The notes under the pieces: model-generated
The model's database searches: none
Told to the model about the DNA's origin: nothing
Seen by the model: only the letters and a program-made list of their open reading frames with translations
Origin: Sulfitobacter faviae
GTDB lineage: Bacteria; Pseudomonadota; Alphaproteobacteria; Rhodobacterales; Rhodobacteraceae
Assembly (NCBI RefSeq): GCF_029870955.1
Contig: NZ_PGFQ01000001.1
Span: 2,356,001-2,420,000 of the forward strand
Length of the DNA: 64,000 nucleotides
Reading direction: 5' to 3'
Translations under genes and position numbers: made by a program
In this document: positions 17,249 to 26,865 of the stretch, piece after piece
Layout of the letters: every line of letters starts with the position of its first letter
Numbering within the stretch: the first letter of the stretch is position 1

Positions 17249-18427
17249 TCAGGCCGCCTGCGCCTCGGCCACATCCCTCAGCGCGCCCAAAATCACATCC
17301 GCCACGGCGTCGATCTCTTCCAGCGTCAATTGCACCGGCAGCCGCACGTCACAGGCCCGCATCAGCATGGCGCGGGTGCGCGGCAGCTCGGGCCGGTCTT
17401 CGATGAACTGCCAGTTCCAAAAGGCGCGGGCGTTGTCGGTGCTCTGGCCAAAGACTTGCACCTTCACCCCCGCCGCCTCCGCCGCTGTCGCGAAAGCGCG
17501 GATGCTGGCGTCAGAGAGGCCCACCAGATTGAACTGGATCGAATCCGGCGCGCGGGTCTCACCGGGCAGGGGGCGCGGCACCTCGATCAAGGGGGAGGCC
17601 GCCAGCCGTGCCGCCATGTGATCGTGATTGCGCAGCCCATCGGCCACCCGGCGCGGCAAATGCGGCAATTGCGGCCGGATGATCGCAGCCGAAAGGTTGG
17701 ACATGCGCAGATTGTACAGCGGCAGCCGGTTCTGCCACTTGGCAAAACTGTCTTGCAGGGCCGCGTGTTTCTTCCAATTATGCTCATAAGCGCCCGACAT
17801 GATGATCGCCCGCGCCACCAGATCGGCGTCATCGGTGATCAGAATGCCGCCTTCGCCCGCGTTGATCATCTTGTAGGACTGGAAGGAAAAACAGCCGATT
17901 TTGCCAATCGTCCCGATTTTCCGCCCCCGCCAAAGCGTGCCCAGCGAATGGGCAGCGTCTTCGATCACCCGCACGCCAGCAGCCTCGCAAAGCCCCATGA
18001 TCGCATCCATATCCGAAGTATGCCCCCGCATATGGCTGATGATCACCGCCCGAACGTCCGGCAGTTTGGCGGCGAAATCCTCCAAATCCACACGGTAATT
18101 CTCACCCACTTCACAAAGCACCGGCTTGCAGCCTGCGTGGATCACTGCAGAAGGCACGGCAGCAAAGGTGAAACCCGGGATCAACACCGGCGCCCCATCC
18201 GGCAAGTCCAAAGCAAGCAAGGACAGAAACAGCGCGGCCGAGCAGGAGGACACGGCCAGCGCATATTCACTGCCCATCATCTGCGCAAATTCGACCTCCA
18301 ACAGGGAAGCTGGCGCGTCCTTGGCCGCAGTATAGCGAAAAAGATCGCCACTTTGCAAAAGCTCCGCAATGGCGGCCTCCGCTTCGGCAGGGATCGGTTC
18401 GGCACGGTGCATGTCGGGCAAAGCCAT
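17249..18427 (-). CDS. DegT/DnrJ/EryC1/StrS-family PLP aminotransferase
   Basis: A 392-residue fold-type I PLP enzyme. The Schiff-base Lys lies in SFQSYKMINAGEGG, the cofactor Asp in VIEDAAHSLG, and the N-terminal part has the SGDLFRYT and SSCSAALFLSLLAL stretches. The family usually transaminates keto-sugars, but some members act on other carbonyls. Nothing adjacent is a sugar gene: the neighbours are phaR and an amine oxidase. The substrate is therefore open. It may be a late member of the amine operon or a separate unit, since about 200 bases and a strong double hairpin separate it from that operon. Confidence 0.85.
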   Translation of the reverse strand: MALPDMHRAEPIPAEAEAAIAELLQSGDLFRYTAAKDAPASLLEVEFAQMMGSEYALAVSSCSAALFLSLLALDLPDGAPVLIPGFTFAAVPSAVIHAGCKPVLCEVGENYRVDLEDFAAKLPDVRAVIISHMRGHTSDMDAIMGLCEAAGVRVIEDAAHSLGTLWRGRKIGTIGKIGCFSFQSYKMINAGEGGILITDDADLVARAIIMSGAYEHNWKKHAALQDSFAKWQNRLPLYNLRMSNLSAAIIRPQLPHLPRRVADGLRNHDHMAARLAASPLIEVPRPLPGETRAPDSIQFNLVGLSDASIRAFATAAEAAGVKVQVFGQSTDNARAFWNWQFIEDRPELPRTRAMLMRACDVRLPVQLTLEEIDAVADVILGALRDVAEAQAA

Positions 18428-18553
18428 ATTTCAAAATCCTGAATAATGATTTCCAGAATAGTAAAATAAACGCCCGCGCAAACCAAGGGGGGATGCCTCC
18501 ACAACAGGCCACCCCCTCTTCCCCTTCATCCTTTCCTAAATACCCTCGGGGGA

Positions 18554-18587
18554 ATCGCGCCTAAGGCGCGATGGGGGCAGAGCCCCC
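18554..18587. repeat. Two adjacent perfect stem-loops, REP-like
   Basis: ATCGCGCC-TAA-GGCGCGAT (18554-18572) is followed directly by GGGGGC-AGA-GCCCCC (18573-18587), both perfect with 3-base loops. The surrounding stretch 18428-18631 holds no gene I can support. This form is typical of short palindromic intergenic elements that also end transcripts, and here it would lie at the 3' end of the amine operon. Confidence 0.6.
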
Positions 18588-18631
18588 GCTCTCCACCACC
18601 AGCCAAACCCGCAACACCGCTCAGACCAAAA

Positions 18632-19935
18632 TCACAGCCCCAACCGATCCCGCGTCGCATACCAAAGCATCGCAAGCACCAAAAGCGGGCTACGCAGAGA
18701 GGCCCCGCCGGGGAAGGCCTGTGTCGGGATCGCGGCCATCGTGTCGAAACCCGCGGCATCGCCTTCGATCGCCTTGGCCATCAGATAGCCCGCATGGGTC
18801 GCCGTCCCAACCCCGTGACCGGAATAGCCCGAGGCTGAGAGGATGTTCGGCGCGAGCCGGGCCACATAGGGCAGGCGCTTCATCGTGATGCCAAGAGTGC
18901 CGCCCCAAGCATAGTCGATCTTAACGTCCTTCAACTGCGGAAAGACCTGCGACATCGGTTTGCGCACTTTGGCGGCGATGTCCTGCGGGAAGCGATAGCC
19001 ATAGCTCTCGCCGCCGCCAAACAGCAGCCGCCCGTCGTGCGACAGTCGGAAATAGTTCACCACAAAGCGGCTGTCGGCCACGGCCACGTCGCGGGCAGCA
19101 CGTCTTTCACGCGCGCGCCCAAGGGTTCGGTCGCGGCAATGAAATTGTTGATCGGCATGACCTTGGCAGCCACGTCGCCGTTGAGCTTGCCCAGATAGCC
19201 GTTGCAGGCCAGCACCACATGATCGGCGCTGACGCTGCCTGTGGCGGTTTGCACCAGCGCCTTGCTGCCTTCGACGATGTTCTCGGCGGGGCTTGTCTCA
19301 TGAATGCGCACGCCTGCGGCGGCGGCGGCGCGGGCAAGGCCAAGGGCGTAGTTCAGCGGATGCAGATGCGCGGCGCCCATATCGAGCACGCCGCCCTTGT
19401 AGTCGGGCGAGGGGCAGACCGATTGCAGCGCGGCGTGATCCAACACTTCGATCTCATCATAGCCATAGCGCTTTTGCAGATGCTCTGCATAATCGTGCAG
19501 ATGCCGCACGTCAGATGTGGTGGAGCCGGTCCAAGCCACGCCGGGCTTCAGATGGCAGTCGATCTCATGTTTCGCGATGAGGGATTTGACCAGTTCCTTC
19601 GCTTCTTCGCCCATCTGCCACAGCTTGGCGGCATGTTCTTCGCCCAGCATCTTTTCGAGCCCATCTTGCTCAATCCGTTGGCCCGAGCCTAACTGTCCGC
19701 CATTGCGGCCCGAGGCGCCAAAACCCACGCGCTGCGCGTCCAAAAGCACCACGTCATAGCCCGCCTCGGCCAGATGCAGCGCAGCGGAAAGCCCGGTGTA
19801 GCCGCCGCCAATGACACAGACATCGGCCTTTGTATCGCCCTGAAGCGGCGGGTAGGCCGCGTGTTTCGTGGCGGTGGCGGCGTACCAGCTGGTAGGGTAC
19901 TGGCCGGGCGTGTCATTGGCGTAGAGCAGGTTCAT
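18632..19935 (-). CDS. puuB: FAD-dependent amine oxidase, PuuB-like, one-base frame break
   Basis: The N-terminal half (from ATG 19935) has the Rossmann FAD motif VCVIGGGYTGLSAALHLAEAG and the covalent-flavin-family stretch GFGASGRNGGQLG. The frame breaks at the G run 19093-19095. One added C on the coding strand gives VLPRDVAVADSRFVVNYFRL and continues to 18632, about 434 residues. Similar DAO-type enzymes oxidise gamma-glutamylated amines (gamma-glutamylputrescine oxidase). The upstream glutamine-synthetase-like genes make exactly such substrates, so the role is well supported by context. Confidence 0.87.
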
Positions 19936-19949
19936 CGGGCCTCCGGGCG

Positions 19950-21311
19950 TTAGACGTTCATCAGCAGATGTTCACGTTCCCAAGGCGAGATGACCTGTAG
20001 GAACTCCTCATATTCCGCCCGTTTCACGATGGAATAGACGCGGGCGAAATCCGGACCCAAAGCCTCATGCAGCTCTGTCGCCTCCTCGAAAAGGTCGAGC
20101 GCTTGGCCCAGAACCTGCGGGATATCCCCTTCGCCGACATAGGCATCGCCCTTGAATTCGGGCAGCGGGTCTTTCTGCTGGATCAGCCCCAGATAGCCGC
20201 AGGCGAGGCTGGCGGCGATGCCGAGGTAGGGGTTGCAGTCCATCCCCGCGAGACGGTTTTCCACCCGGCGCGACTTGGGCCCCGAGAGCGGCACGCGAAT
20301 GCCCGTGGTGCGGTTGTCGCGGCCCCATTCAAGGTTGATCGGCGCGGCGTGATCCTTGACGTAGCGGCGGTAGGAATTGACATAGGGCGCGATCACGGCG
20401 AGCGCGCTTGGCATGTGGTTTTGCAAACCGGCGATGAAATGGCGGAAGGGGGCGGTCTCTTCCCCTTCGGCATCGACAAAGATGTTCTCGCCGGTTTTCA
20501 CGTCCAGCACCGAATGGTGGATATGCATGGCGCTGCCCGGCTCATCTGCGATGGGTTTGGCCATGAAGGTGGCGTAGCATTCATGCCGCATCGCGGCTTC
20601 GCGGATCAGCCGTTTGAAATAGAACACCTCATCGGCCAACCGCACCGGATCCCCATGTTGCAGGTTGATCTCAAGCTGGCCTGCGCCGCCCTCTTGGGTG
20701 ATGCCGTCGATCTCGAACCCCTGCGCTTCGGCAAAGTCGTAGATGTCGTCGATCACGGGGCCGAATTCATCCACGGCGGTCATCGAATAGGCCTGCCGCG
20801 CCGCCGCCGGGCGGCCCGAGCGGCCCATCATCGGCAGGATTTCCTTGGCCGGGTCGATGTTGCGGGCCACGAGGAAAAACTCCATCTCGGGGGCGACGAC
20901 CGGCTCCCACCCTTTGTCGCGGTAAAGCTGCACCACGCGTTTGAGCACATTGCGCGGGGAATAGGCCACCGGCTTGTCGTTGCGGTCATAGGCGTCGTGG
21001 ATGACCTGAAGCGTCCAATCGCCGGTCCAAGGTGCGGCGGTGGCCGTGTCCATATCCGGGCGCAGGATCATGTCTTTTTCGATAAAGCCGTCATCGCCCG
21101 CCGCTTCGCCCCATTCGCCGGTGATGGTCTGGTAGAAGATGCTGTCGGGCAGGTGGAAATACTCTTGCCGCGCGAATTTCGACGCCGGGACGGCCTTACC
21201 CCGGGCGATGCCGGGCAGGTCGGGGATGATACATTCCACTTCGTCCAGACGCCGGCCCTCAAGATAGGCGCGCGCCGCTTCGGGTAGTGCTTCTGTCCAA
21301 TCCTCGGCCAT
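19950..21311 (-). CDS. puuA: Glutamine-synthetase-like gamma-glutamyl-amine ligase (PuuA type)
   Basis: A 453-residue GS-family ligase with the catalytic parts EMEFFLV, GQLEINLQHGDP, MHIHHSV, NRTTGIRVPL and the adjacent ENRLAGMDCNPYL. It lacks the adenylylation-type C terminus of GlnA and sits in an amine-use operon. It is likely to couple glutamate to an amine (putrescine, ethanolamine or an alkylamine) at the cost of ATP. Its ATG overlaps the stop of the GATase gene by one base, giving strict coupling. A second, different GS-like gene lies upstream in the same operon. Confidence 0.88.
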   Translation of the reverse strand: MAEDWTEALPEAARAYLEGRRLDEVECIIPDLPGIARGKAVPASKFARQEYFHLPDSIFYQTITGEWGEAAGDDGFIEKDMILRPDMDTATAAPWTGDWTLQVIHDAYDRNDKPVAYSPRNVLKRVVQLYRDKGWEPVVAPEMEFFLVARNIDPAKEILPMMGRSGRPAAARQAYSMTAVDEFGPVIDDIYDFAEAQGFEIDGITQEGGAGQLEINLQHGDPVRLADEVFYFKRLIREAAMRHECYATFMAKPIADEPGSAMHIHHSVLDVKTGENIFVDAEGEETAPFRHFIAGLQNHMPSALAVIAPYVNSYRRYVKDHAAPINLEWGRDNRTTGIRVPLSGPKSRRVENRLAGMDCNPYLGIAASLACGYLGLIQQKDPLPEFKGDAYVGEGDIPQVLGQALDLFEEATELHEALGPDFARVYSIVKRAEYEEFLQVISPWEREHLLMNV

Positions 21312-22000
21312 CAGGCCCTCTCTTTCCTGTTGTCTTTAAAGAATGCGGCCATTTGGTCCGCGATTTTTTGGTTGTCGATGGGGCCGCCCAAGGCGGCTGT
21401 CGCCTGTTCCAGCAGGTGCTCGGGCACCACGCCCTTGCCACGGGTTTTGATCAAGCCGTCGATGAAGTCATGGCCGAATTCGGGATGCGGCTGCACCGTC
21501 CAGATGCGGTCGTCATAGGCCAGCGCCGCATAGGCGCAAAAATCCGAGGAGGCGACGACACGCGCGCCTTCGGGCAGTTCCACGATCTGATCTTGATGCC
21601 ATGCGTTCAACGCCAGTTTGTCACCATCCATGTCGTATTCTGTGCGGCCAATGGACCAGCCGTTGGTAAACTTCTCGACCTTGCCGCCAAGCGCTTGGGC
21701 GATGATCTGATGCCCAAAGCAGACACCGACCATTGGGCGGCCATCAGCGTAGGTCTGGCGGATGAACTCCTCCAGCGGCGGGATCCAATCGTGATCCTCA
21801 TAGGCGCCGTGTTTCGATCCGGTGATCAGCCAGCCGTCGGCCTGCGTCACGCTATCGGGCAGGATGCCATCGACAACCGACCAGATTTGAAAGTCAAACC
21901 CGTGGCCATCCAGCAGTTTGGTGAACATCTCCCCATAGTCGCCGAGCTGTTCGCGAAAGTCGTCGGGGGAGTGGCCGGTTTGCAGAATGCCGATTTTCAT
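21311..22000 (-). CDS. Class I glutamine amidotransferase-like protein
   Basis: A 229-residue stand-alone GATase1 protein with the nucleophile in MVGVCFGHQIIAQ and the His/Glu pair in VQPHPEFGHDF. Proteins of this kind in polyamine operons act as gamma-glutamyl hydrolases on gamma-glutamyl-GABA-like intermediates (the PuuD role), or as amidotransferase subunits. PuuD itself belongs to this fold. Position between two GS-like ligases supports a part in gamma-glutamyl chemistry. ATG 22000 is preceded by ACAGGTGACAC. Confidence 0.8.
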   Translation of the reverse strand: MKIGILQTGHSPDDFREQLGDYGEMFTKLLDGHGFDFQIWSVVDGILPDSVTQADGWLITGSKHGAYEDHDWIPPLEEFIRQTYADGRPMVGVCFGHQIIAQALGGKVEKFTNGWSIGRTEYDMDGDKLALNAWHQDQIVELPEGARVVASSDFCAYAALAYDDRIWTVQPHPEFGHDFIDGLIKTRGKGVVPEHLLEQATAALGGPIDNQKIADQMAAFFKDNRKERA

Positions 22001-22010
22001 GTGTCACCTG

Positions 22011-23344
22011 TTACACAGTGTCGAGGTAGATCTCGACCTGTTCCTCTGGGGTCAATTCCTGCATGTAATGCAATTCTTGGCGTTTGGTCAGCACGAAGTT
22101 GCGGATCATCTCGGGCGCGAAGATGCGCGCCACATGGGGCAGCTTTCAAACAGGTCGATGGCGGTTTTCCAATCGCTCGGCATGCGCGGCAATTCGGCGG
22201 CATAGGCGTTGCCGGTGATCGGGGCGGGCGGCTCAAGCGCGTCTTCGATCCCGTTGAGCGCTGCACCCAACACGGCGGCGAGCATCAGATAGGGGTTCAC
22301 ATCCCCGCCCGAGACGCGGTGTTCGATGCGCCGCGCCTTGTGGCTGCCCGAGGGAATGCGGATCGCGGCGGTACGGTTCTCATAGGCCCAGCAAACCCCG
22401 GTGGGCGCATGGGATTCCGGCACCATCCGGTCAAAGCTATTGGCATGCGGGCAGAAGACCAGCGCCGAGCCCTGCATCGCGTTCATGCAGCCCGCCACGG
22501 CGTGGCGCAGCGTGTCGGTCCCCTTCGGCCCGCCATCGTCAAAGATGTTGTCGCCCTTCTCATCCAATACCGAGAAATGGGTGTGCAGGCCGGAGCCGGA
22601 GTAATCCTCATAAGGTTTCGCCATAAAGCTTGCGGCAAAGCCGTGCCGCCGTGCCAAACCCTTGACCAGCATCTTGAACAGCCATGCGTCATCGGCGGCG
22701 CGCAGCGCATCGTCACAATGCATGAGGTTGATCTCGAACTGGCCCAGACCCGCCTCGGAAATGGCGGTGTCGGCGGGGATGTCCATCTCTTCGCAGGCGT
22801 CATAAAGATCGGTGAAGAACAGATCGAACTGGTCAAGCGCGCGGATCGACATGGTCTCGGCCGCCTTGCGCCGCTTGCCCGACCGGGGCGAGACGGGCAC
22901 CTGAAGGTTGCGGCCCGAATCGTCGATCAGGAAGAATTCCAGCTCAACGGCGCAGACCGGCGTCAGCCCGCGCGCCTTGTAGCGGTCCAGCACCGCGCGC
23001 AGCGCATGGCGCGGATCGCCGGGGTAGGGGCGGCCATCTTCGCGGAACATCCAGATGGGCAGCAGGGCCGAGGGCGCGTCGAGCCATGGCATCGGCATGA
23101 AGCCCCGCTCGGTCGGTTTCAGCACGCCATCCGCATCGCCCGTTTCGAACACCAGAGGGCTGTCGTCGATATCCTCGCCCCAGATGTCGAGGTTCAGCAC
23201 CGAGACGGGAAAGCGGGTGCCCTCGGTCGTGACCTTATCGGCAAAGCGCGAGGGAATACGCTTGCCCCGCGCTTGGCCATTGAGGTCGGCGGCGGCCACA
23301 CGAATGGTGCGGACCTGAGGATTTTTGCGAAGCCAGTTGTTCAT
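22011..23344 (-). CDS. Second glutamine-synthetase-like ligase, one-base frame break
   Basis: From ATG 23344 the protein shows GS-family motifs VELEFFLID, GQFEINLMHCDD, GLHTHFSVLD, NRTAAIRIPSG and HRVSGGDVNPYL. The frame breaks at the G run 22136-22139. One added C on the coding strand gives ESCPHVARIFAPEMIRNFVL and a TAA at 22011, about 444 residues. It is only distantly similar to the ligase at 19950-21311, which suggests different amine substrates. The same operon carries an ABC importer and the FAD oxidase. Confidence 0.87.
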
Positions 23345-23426
23345 ACATCACCTGAAAGGGCGGTGGGCATGTCACAAAGCGGTTCGCCCGGGGGGGGGCA
23401 AAAGCGGTTGGCGCCCACGCGCCGCG

Positions 23427-23464
23427 TAATTTGATCAAATAATGGATACTACCGGATCAAATTA
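23427..23464. other. Inverted repeat between permease and GS-like gene
   Basis: TAATTTGATC and its exact complement GATCAAATTA flank an 18-base spacer and include the permease stop codon. The sequence is AT-rich against a GC-rich background. It could form an mRNA stem at the junction of the transport and catabolic parts of the operon. Position is accurate to within a base. Confidence 0.5.
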
Positions 23465-24255
23465 GGACGCAAGCGAATTTTACGGCGTTGCGCTTGGGGC
23501 AGGTGGCGGTTGAGGCGGGAATTGATCAAACCAAAGACGCCGATGATGCAGAGCGTCAGAAGGATGAAATAACCGGCAAGAATGGGATAGGGGACGAAGG
23601 GGTTGAAGGTCTTATCCGCGAAATAGCTGGCGTAATAGAGCGCGTCACCGCGCTGCTGCCATGCCGGGAAACCGCTGAAAAACACCAGTGTCGTGGCGTG
23701 AAACAGGAAAATCGCCTCATTCGTATAGGCGGGCCAAGCGAGCCGCAGCGAGGTGGGCCAGATCACCCGGCGAAAGCGTGACCAACCCGACAGACCATAG
23801 GCATCCGCGGCCTCCACATCGCCCTTGGGGATGGATTGCAGCGCGCCGTAAAAAATTTCGCCCGAATATGCGGCAGTGTTGAGAAAGAGCACGATCAACG
23901 CGCCCAGCCATGCCGCCGTGAAGGGGGCGAAGAAGGCGTATTCCGATTTCAGCGACAGAAACAGGAAGTAGCCAAAGAAGAACTGGATGAAGAGCGGCGA
24001 GCCGCGGAAGATAAAGATGAACCACTCCGCCGGTTTGCGGAACCACGGGTTCGCGCTGGCCTTGCCGACGCCAAGCGCCGTGGCAAAGAAAAACCCGGTC
24101 AGCAGGGCGACGACGCCGAAATAGACGTTCCAGATCATGCCCGAGCCAATCAGCGTGAACTGCTCGCAAAGCGTGAAACCGTCGCGCGGCAGCAGCCGCT
24201 CGCCATAGCCAAGAGACCGCAGGCCGTAGTCCTGAATCGTTTGCAGACAGCTCAT
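23449..24255 (-). CDS. Amino acid/amine ABC transporter permease (HisM type)
   Basis: About 268 residues with five or six membrane helices and the EAA loop (EAADAYGLSGWSRFRRVIWP) that contacts the ATPase. It belongs to the polar amino acid family of permeases. ATG 24255 is chosen over the open frame start at 24390 because it overlaps the stop of the upstream permease as ATGA. Together with the genes up to 26769 it forms a four-part importer that feeds the glutamine-synthetase-like ligases downstream. Confidence 0.87.
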   Translation of the reverse strand: MSCLQTIQDYGLRSLGYGERLLPRDGFTLCEQFTLIGSGMIWNVYFGVVALLTGFFFATALGVGKASANPWFRKPAEWFIFIFRGSPLFIQFFFGYFLFLSLKSEYAFFAPFTAAWLGALIVLFLNTAAYSGEIFYGALQSIPKGDVEAADAYGLSGWSRFRRVIWPTSLRLAWPAYTNEAIFLFHATTLVFFSGFPAWQQRGDALYYASYFADKTFNPFVPYPILAGYFILLTLCIIGVFGLINSRLNRHLPQAQRRKIRLRPNLIR

Positions 24256-25136
24256 GCGCCGGCCCTCCGCTGGGCTTCGCCGCCGGTGGTGGCCTGACCG
24301 TGGGTCAGCCGTTTCATCAGCCGGTCCAGCACGACTTCGGAGACGCGGGTAAAGAGAAGATAGAAGACCAGAAGCGCGAGGAAGTACCACATGCGCCAGT
24401 CGGGGTGCGGGTAATCGGTGAAGCGCGGCGTCTTGGTGCCGCCCAGTTCACGCGCCCAATAGACGATATCCTCGACACCCAGCAAAAACAGCAGCGGCGT
24501 GGCCTTGATCAGCACCATCCACAGGTTGCTGAGGCCCGGTAGGGCATAGACCCACATCTGCGGCACCAGCACCCGCCAGAAGGTCTGGCGGTGGGTCATG
24601 CCATAGGCTTCGGCGGTTTCAAGCTGCGCCTTCGGCACAGCCCGCATGGCGCCGAAAAGCACGTTGGCAGCAAAGGCGCCGAAAACGATGGCAAAGGTAA
24701 AGACCGCAAGGCCGAAGCCATAGGTCTCATGCACCCATTGGGCGGCATTGCCCAAGGGCATCTTGGCCTCTTGGCAGACGACGAAGTCGCTGCCTTGGCG
24801 GATCGGCATGTCCCAATCGGGGCAAAGCACCTTGTGGCGCAGATACTCGATGCCCTGATCGAGCGCGATCACGAAAAACAGGAAGAAGGCGATATCCGGC
24901 ACACCGCGCACCAGCGCGATATAGCCCTTGCCGACCCAGCTGAGCGGGGCGAAACGCGCGCGTGCCATCATGGCCCCGCCAAAGCCGAAGGCCAGCGCCA
25001 CGGGGGCGGTGACCGCCAAAAGCAGCAGGACCTTCAGGAAGGACAGGTAGAAGGACATATGGACGCCGGTGGTCAGGTAACAGGCGGTCCAGAGCCAGTC
25101 ATTCAGGGTCGACGGATCGGTGCAGAAAGAGAACAT
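24252..25136 (-). CDS. Amino acid/amine ABC transporter permease (HisQ type)
   Basis: About 294 residues from ATG 25136, with an N-terminal helix, a periplasmic insertion with two Cys (VLCPDWD, VVCQEAK), and the EAA loop ETAEAYGMTHRQTFWRVLVP. It pairs with the HisM-type permease as a heterodimer. The frame is open to 25178, but ATG 25136 lies just after a GC-rich palindrome (about 25157-25171) and no better ribosome site is seen for the longer start, so the start is uncertain. The extra loop is longer than in histidine permeases. Confidence 0.83.
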   Translation of the reverse strand: MFSFCTDPSTLNDWLWTACYLTTGVHMSFYLSFLKVLLLLAVTAPVALAFGFGGAMMARARFAPLSWVGKGYIALVRGVPDIAFFLFFVIALDQGIEYLRHKVLCPDWDMPIRQGSDFVVCQEAKMPLGNAAQWVHETYGFGLAVFTFAIVFGAFAANVLFGAMRAVPKAQLETAEAYGMTHRQTFWRVLVPQMWVYALPGLSNLWMVLIKATPLLFLLGVEDIVYWARELGGTKTPRFTDYPHPDWRMWYFLALLVFYLLFTRVSEVVLDRLMKRLTHGQATTGGEAQRRAGA

Positions 25137-25181
25137 GGGCCCCGTGGGCTGATCTGCGCGCGGGGCCCGCGCAGGCATGGT

Positions 25182-25207
25182 CAGGCGCGCCGCGACGGGC
25201 GCGCCTG
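25182..25207. other. Perfect 10-bp stem-loop after the binding-protein gene
   Basis: CAGGCGCGCC (25182-25191) and GGCGCGCCTG (25198-25207) are exact complements around a 6-base loop. The hairpin lies 9 bases beyond the binding-protein stop and before the first permease. Such hairpins commonly protect the upstream message, so that the binding protein is made in excess over the membrane parts. Confidence 0.7.
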
Positions 25208-25215
25208 AGATGGAA

Positions 25216-25952
25216 TCACTCGTAGGTGGTGGTGTCTTCGCCGAACCACTTCTTGAGCATTTCGTTCAGCGAGCCGTCTTCCTTCATCTCGGTGATGACG
25301 GCGTCGAAGGTGTCGCGCAGCTCGGTGTCGGACTGGCGCAGGCCCATGCCGATGCCACCGCCGAGCGGCACATCGTCGCCCACGAACATCAGCTCACCGC
25401 CAGATTCCTCGACGATCGGCACGAGGTAGTCTTTGTCGGCGAAGACCGCGTCGGCCTCACCGTTGCGCACGGCGGCGACGGTCTCTTCCGGGGTTGCGAA
25501 TTCGATCAGCGTGGCGCCGCTTTCGGCGACATAGCCCGCTTGGATGGTCGCGGTCTGACCGGCGACAACGCCGCCTTCGAGGTCCGCGTCCTCAGAAGCC
25601 GCGACATAGGCCGAGGCGGTGGGCGGATAGTAGTTCTGCGTGAAGGCGATGACTTCTTTACGCTCGTCGGTGATGCTCATGCCCGCCATGATTGTGTCGT
25701 AGTTGCCCGACACGAGGTTGGGGATGATGCTGTCCCAGTCGTTCTTGACCCATTCGCAGGTCAGCTCGGCGCGCTTGCACAGCTCGTCACCCAGCTCACG
25801 CTCGAACCCGTCGACTTCGCCGGCGTCGTTGATGAAGTTGTAGGGGGGTAGGCGCCCTCGGTGCCCATGCGGATGGTTTTGCCATGGGCTTCGGCCATCG
25901 CGAAGCCAGCGGTCATGCTGAGCGCGACGCTTGCCAGTAGGATCTTTTTCAT
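25216..25952 (-). CDS. Periplasmic substrate-binding protein of the amine ABC importer, one-base frame break
   Basis: ATG 25952 opens a clear signal peptide (MKKILLASVALSMTAGFAMA). The mature start KTIRMGTEGAYPPYNFIN is the hallmark of family 3 amino-acid-binding proteins, once one C is added at the run 25843-25848. The remainder (SGNYDTIMAGMSITDERKEV, GGGIGMGLRQSD) continues to 25216, about 245 residues. It captures a polar amino acid or amine in the periplasm. The exact ligand is not readable, and the downstream ligases suggest an amine or basic amino acid. Confidence 0.9.
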
Positions 25953-25977
25953 TTGGTAACTCCCTTTGGTTCTCGTT

Positions 25978-26769
25978 TTACGCAGGCTGGGTTGCCGAAA
26001 GGAACCCACGCAGACGTTCCGATTTGGGCGCGCCGAAGACCTCTTCGGGCGTCCCTTGTTCTTCGATCAGACCTTGGTGCAAAAAGACGACATGATCGCT
26101 GACATCGGCGGCCAGTTTCATATCATGGGTCACGATCACCATCGTGCGCCCCTCTGCGGCCAGATCCTTGATAACCTTGACGACTTCCTGCTCCAACTCG
26201 GGGTCGAGCGCGCTGGTGGGCTCATCAAAGAGCAGCGCCTCGGGCTCCATGCAGAGGGCGCGGGCGATGGCGGCGCGCTGTTGCTGCCCGCCGGAGAGCT
26301 GGGCGGGGTAGACATCGCATTTGTCGCCGATGCCGACCTTTTCCAGATAGCCACGCGCGGCGCGCTCCACCTCCGCCCGGTCGCGGCCCAGCACGGTCAG
26401 CGGCGCTTCCATCACGTTTTGCAGGATCGACATATGCGCCCAGAGATTGAACTGCTGGAACACCATCGACAGGTTGGTGCGGATGCGCAGTACCTGTTTG
26501 GCGTCCGCCGGGCAGCGCTGGTGGCCGTCGCCCTTCCACCGCACCGGTTCGCCCTTAAAGATCACCTCGCCCTGTTGGCTGTCTTCCAACAGGTTGCAGC
26601 AGCGCAGCAGCGTCGATTTGCCCGAGCCGGACGACCCGATGAGCGAGATCACATGGCCACGCGGGGCGGTCAGATCGACCCCTTTGAGAACCTCCAGCGT
26701 GCCATAGGCCTTGTGGAGGTTCTTGATCTGGATAACCGGGGTGTCTGTGGTCACGGAAACTGTCGCCAA
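25978..26769 (-). CDS. ABC transporter ATPase (HisP/GlnQ type)
   Basis: The 263-residue ATPase has Walker [10 protein letters not shown], signature LSGGQQQR, Walker [15 protein letters not shown] and the switch His in VIVTHDM. It is close to HisP/GlnQ ATPases of polar amino acid importers. It is the first gene of the minus-strand operon ATPase - binding protein - permease - permease - ligase - GATase - ligase - FAD oxidase. The promoter should lie in 26770-26865, where I see no confident -35/-10 pair. Confidence 0.92.
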   Translation of the reverse strand: MATVSVTTDTPVIQIKNLHKAYGTLEVLKGVDLTAPRGHVISLIGSSGSGKSTLLRCCNLLEDSQQGEVIFKGEPVRWKGDGHQRCPADAKQVLRIRTNLSMVFQQFNLWAHMSILQNVMEAPLTVLGRDRAEVERAARGYLEKVGIGDKCDVYPAQLSGGQQQRAAIARALCMEPEALLFDEPTSALDPELEQEVVKVIKDLAAEGRTMVIVTHDMKLAADVSDHVVFLHQGLIEEQGTPEEVFGAPKSERLRGFLSATQPA

Positions 26770-26865
26770 TCTGTCATTTCAGTGCGCTATAAAGCGACGA
26801 ATCGACGGAAATTGCAACGCAGAGTTTGCCCCGCGTTGCATCACAGTCCCGGTCCTGACGCTAAG

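Noticed and set aside
21287..23434. 715-residue open frame on the plus strand
   Set aside because: It lies antisense to the GATase and second GS-like genes, has no ribosome site, and reads as a low-complexity shadow of GC-rich third positions. The minus-strand genes have clear family motifs.
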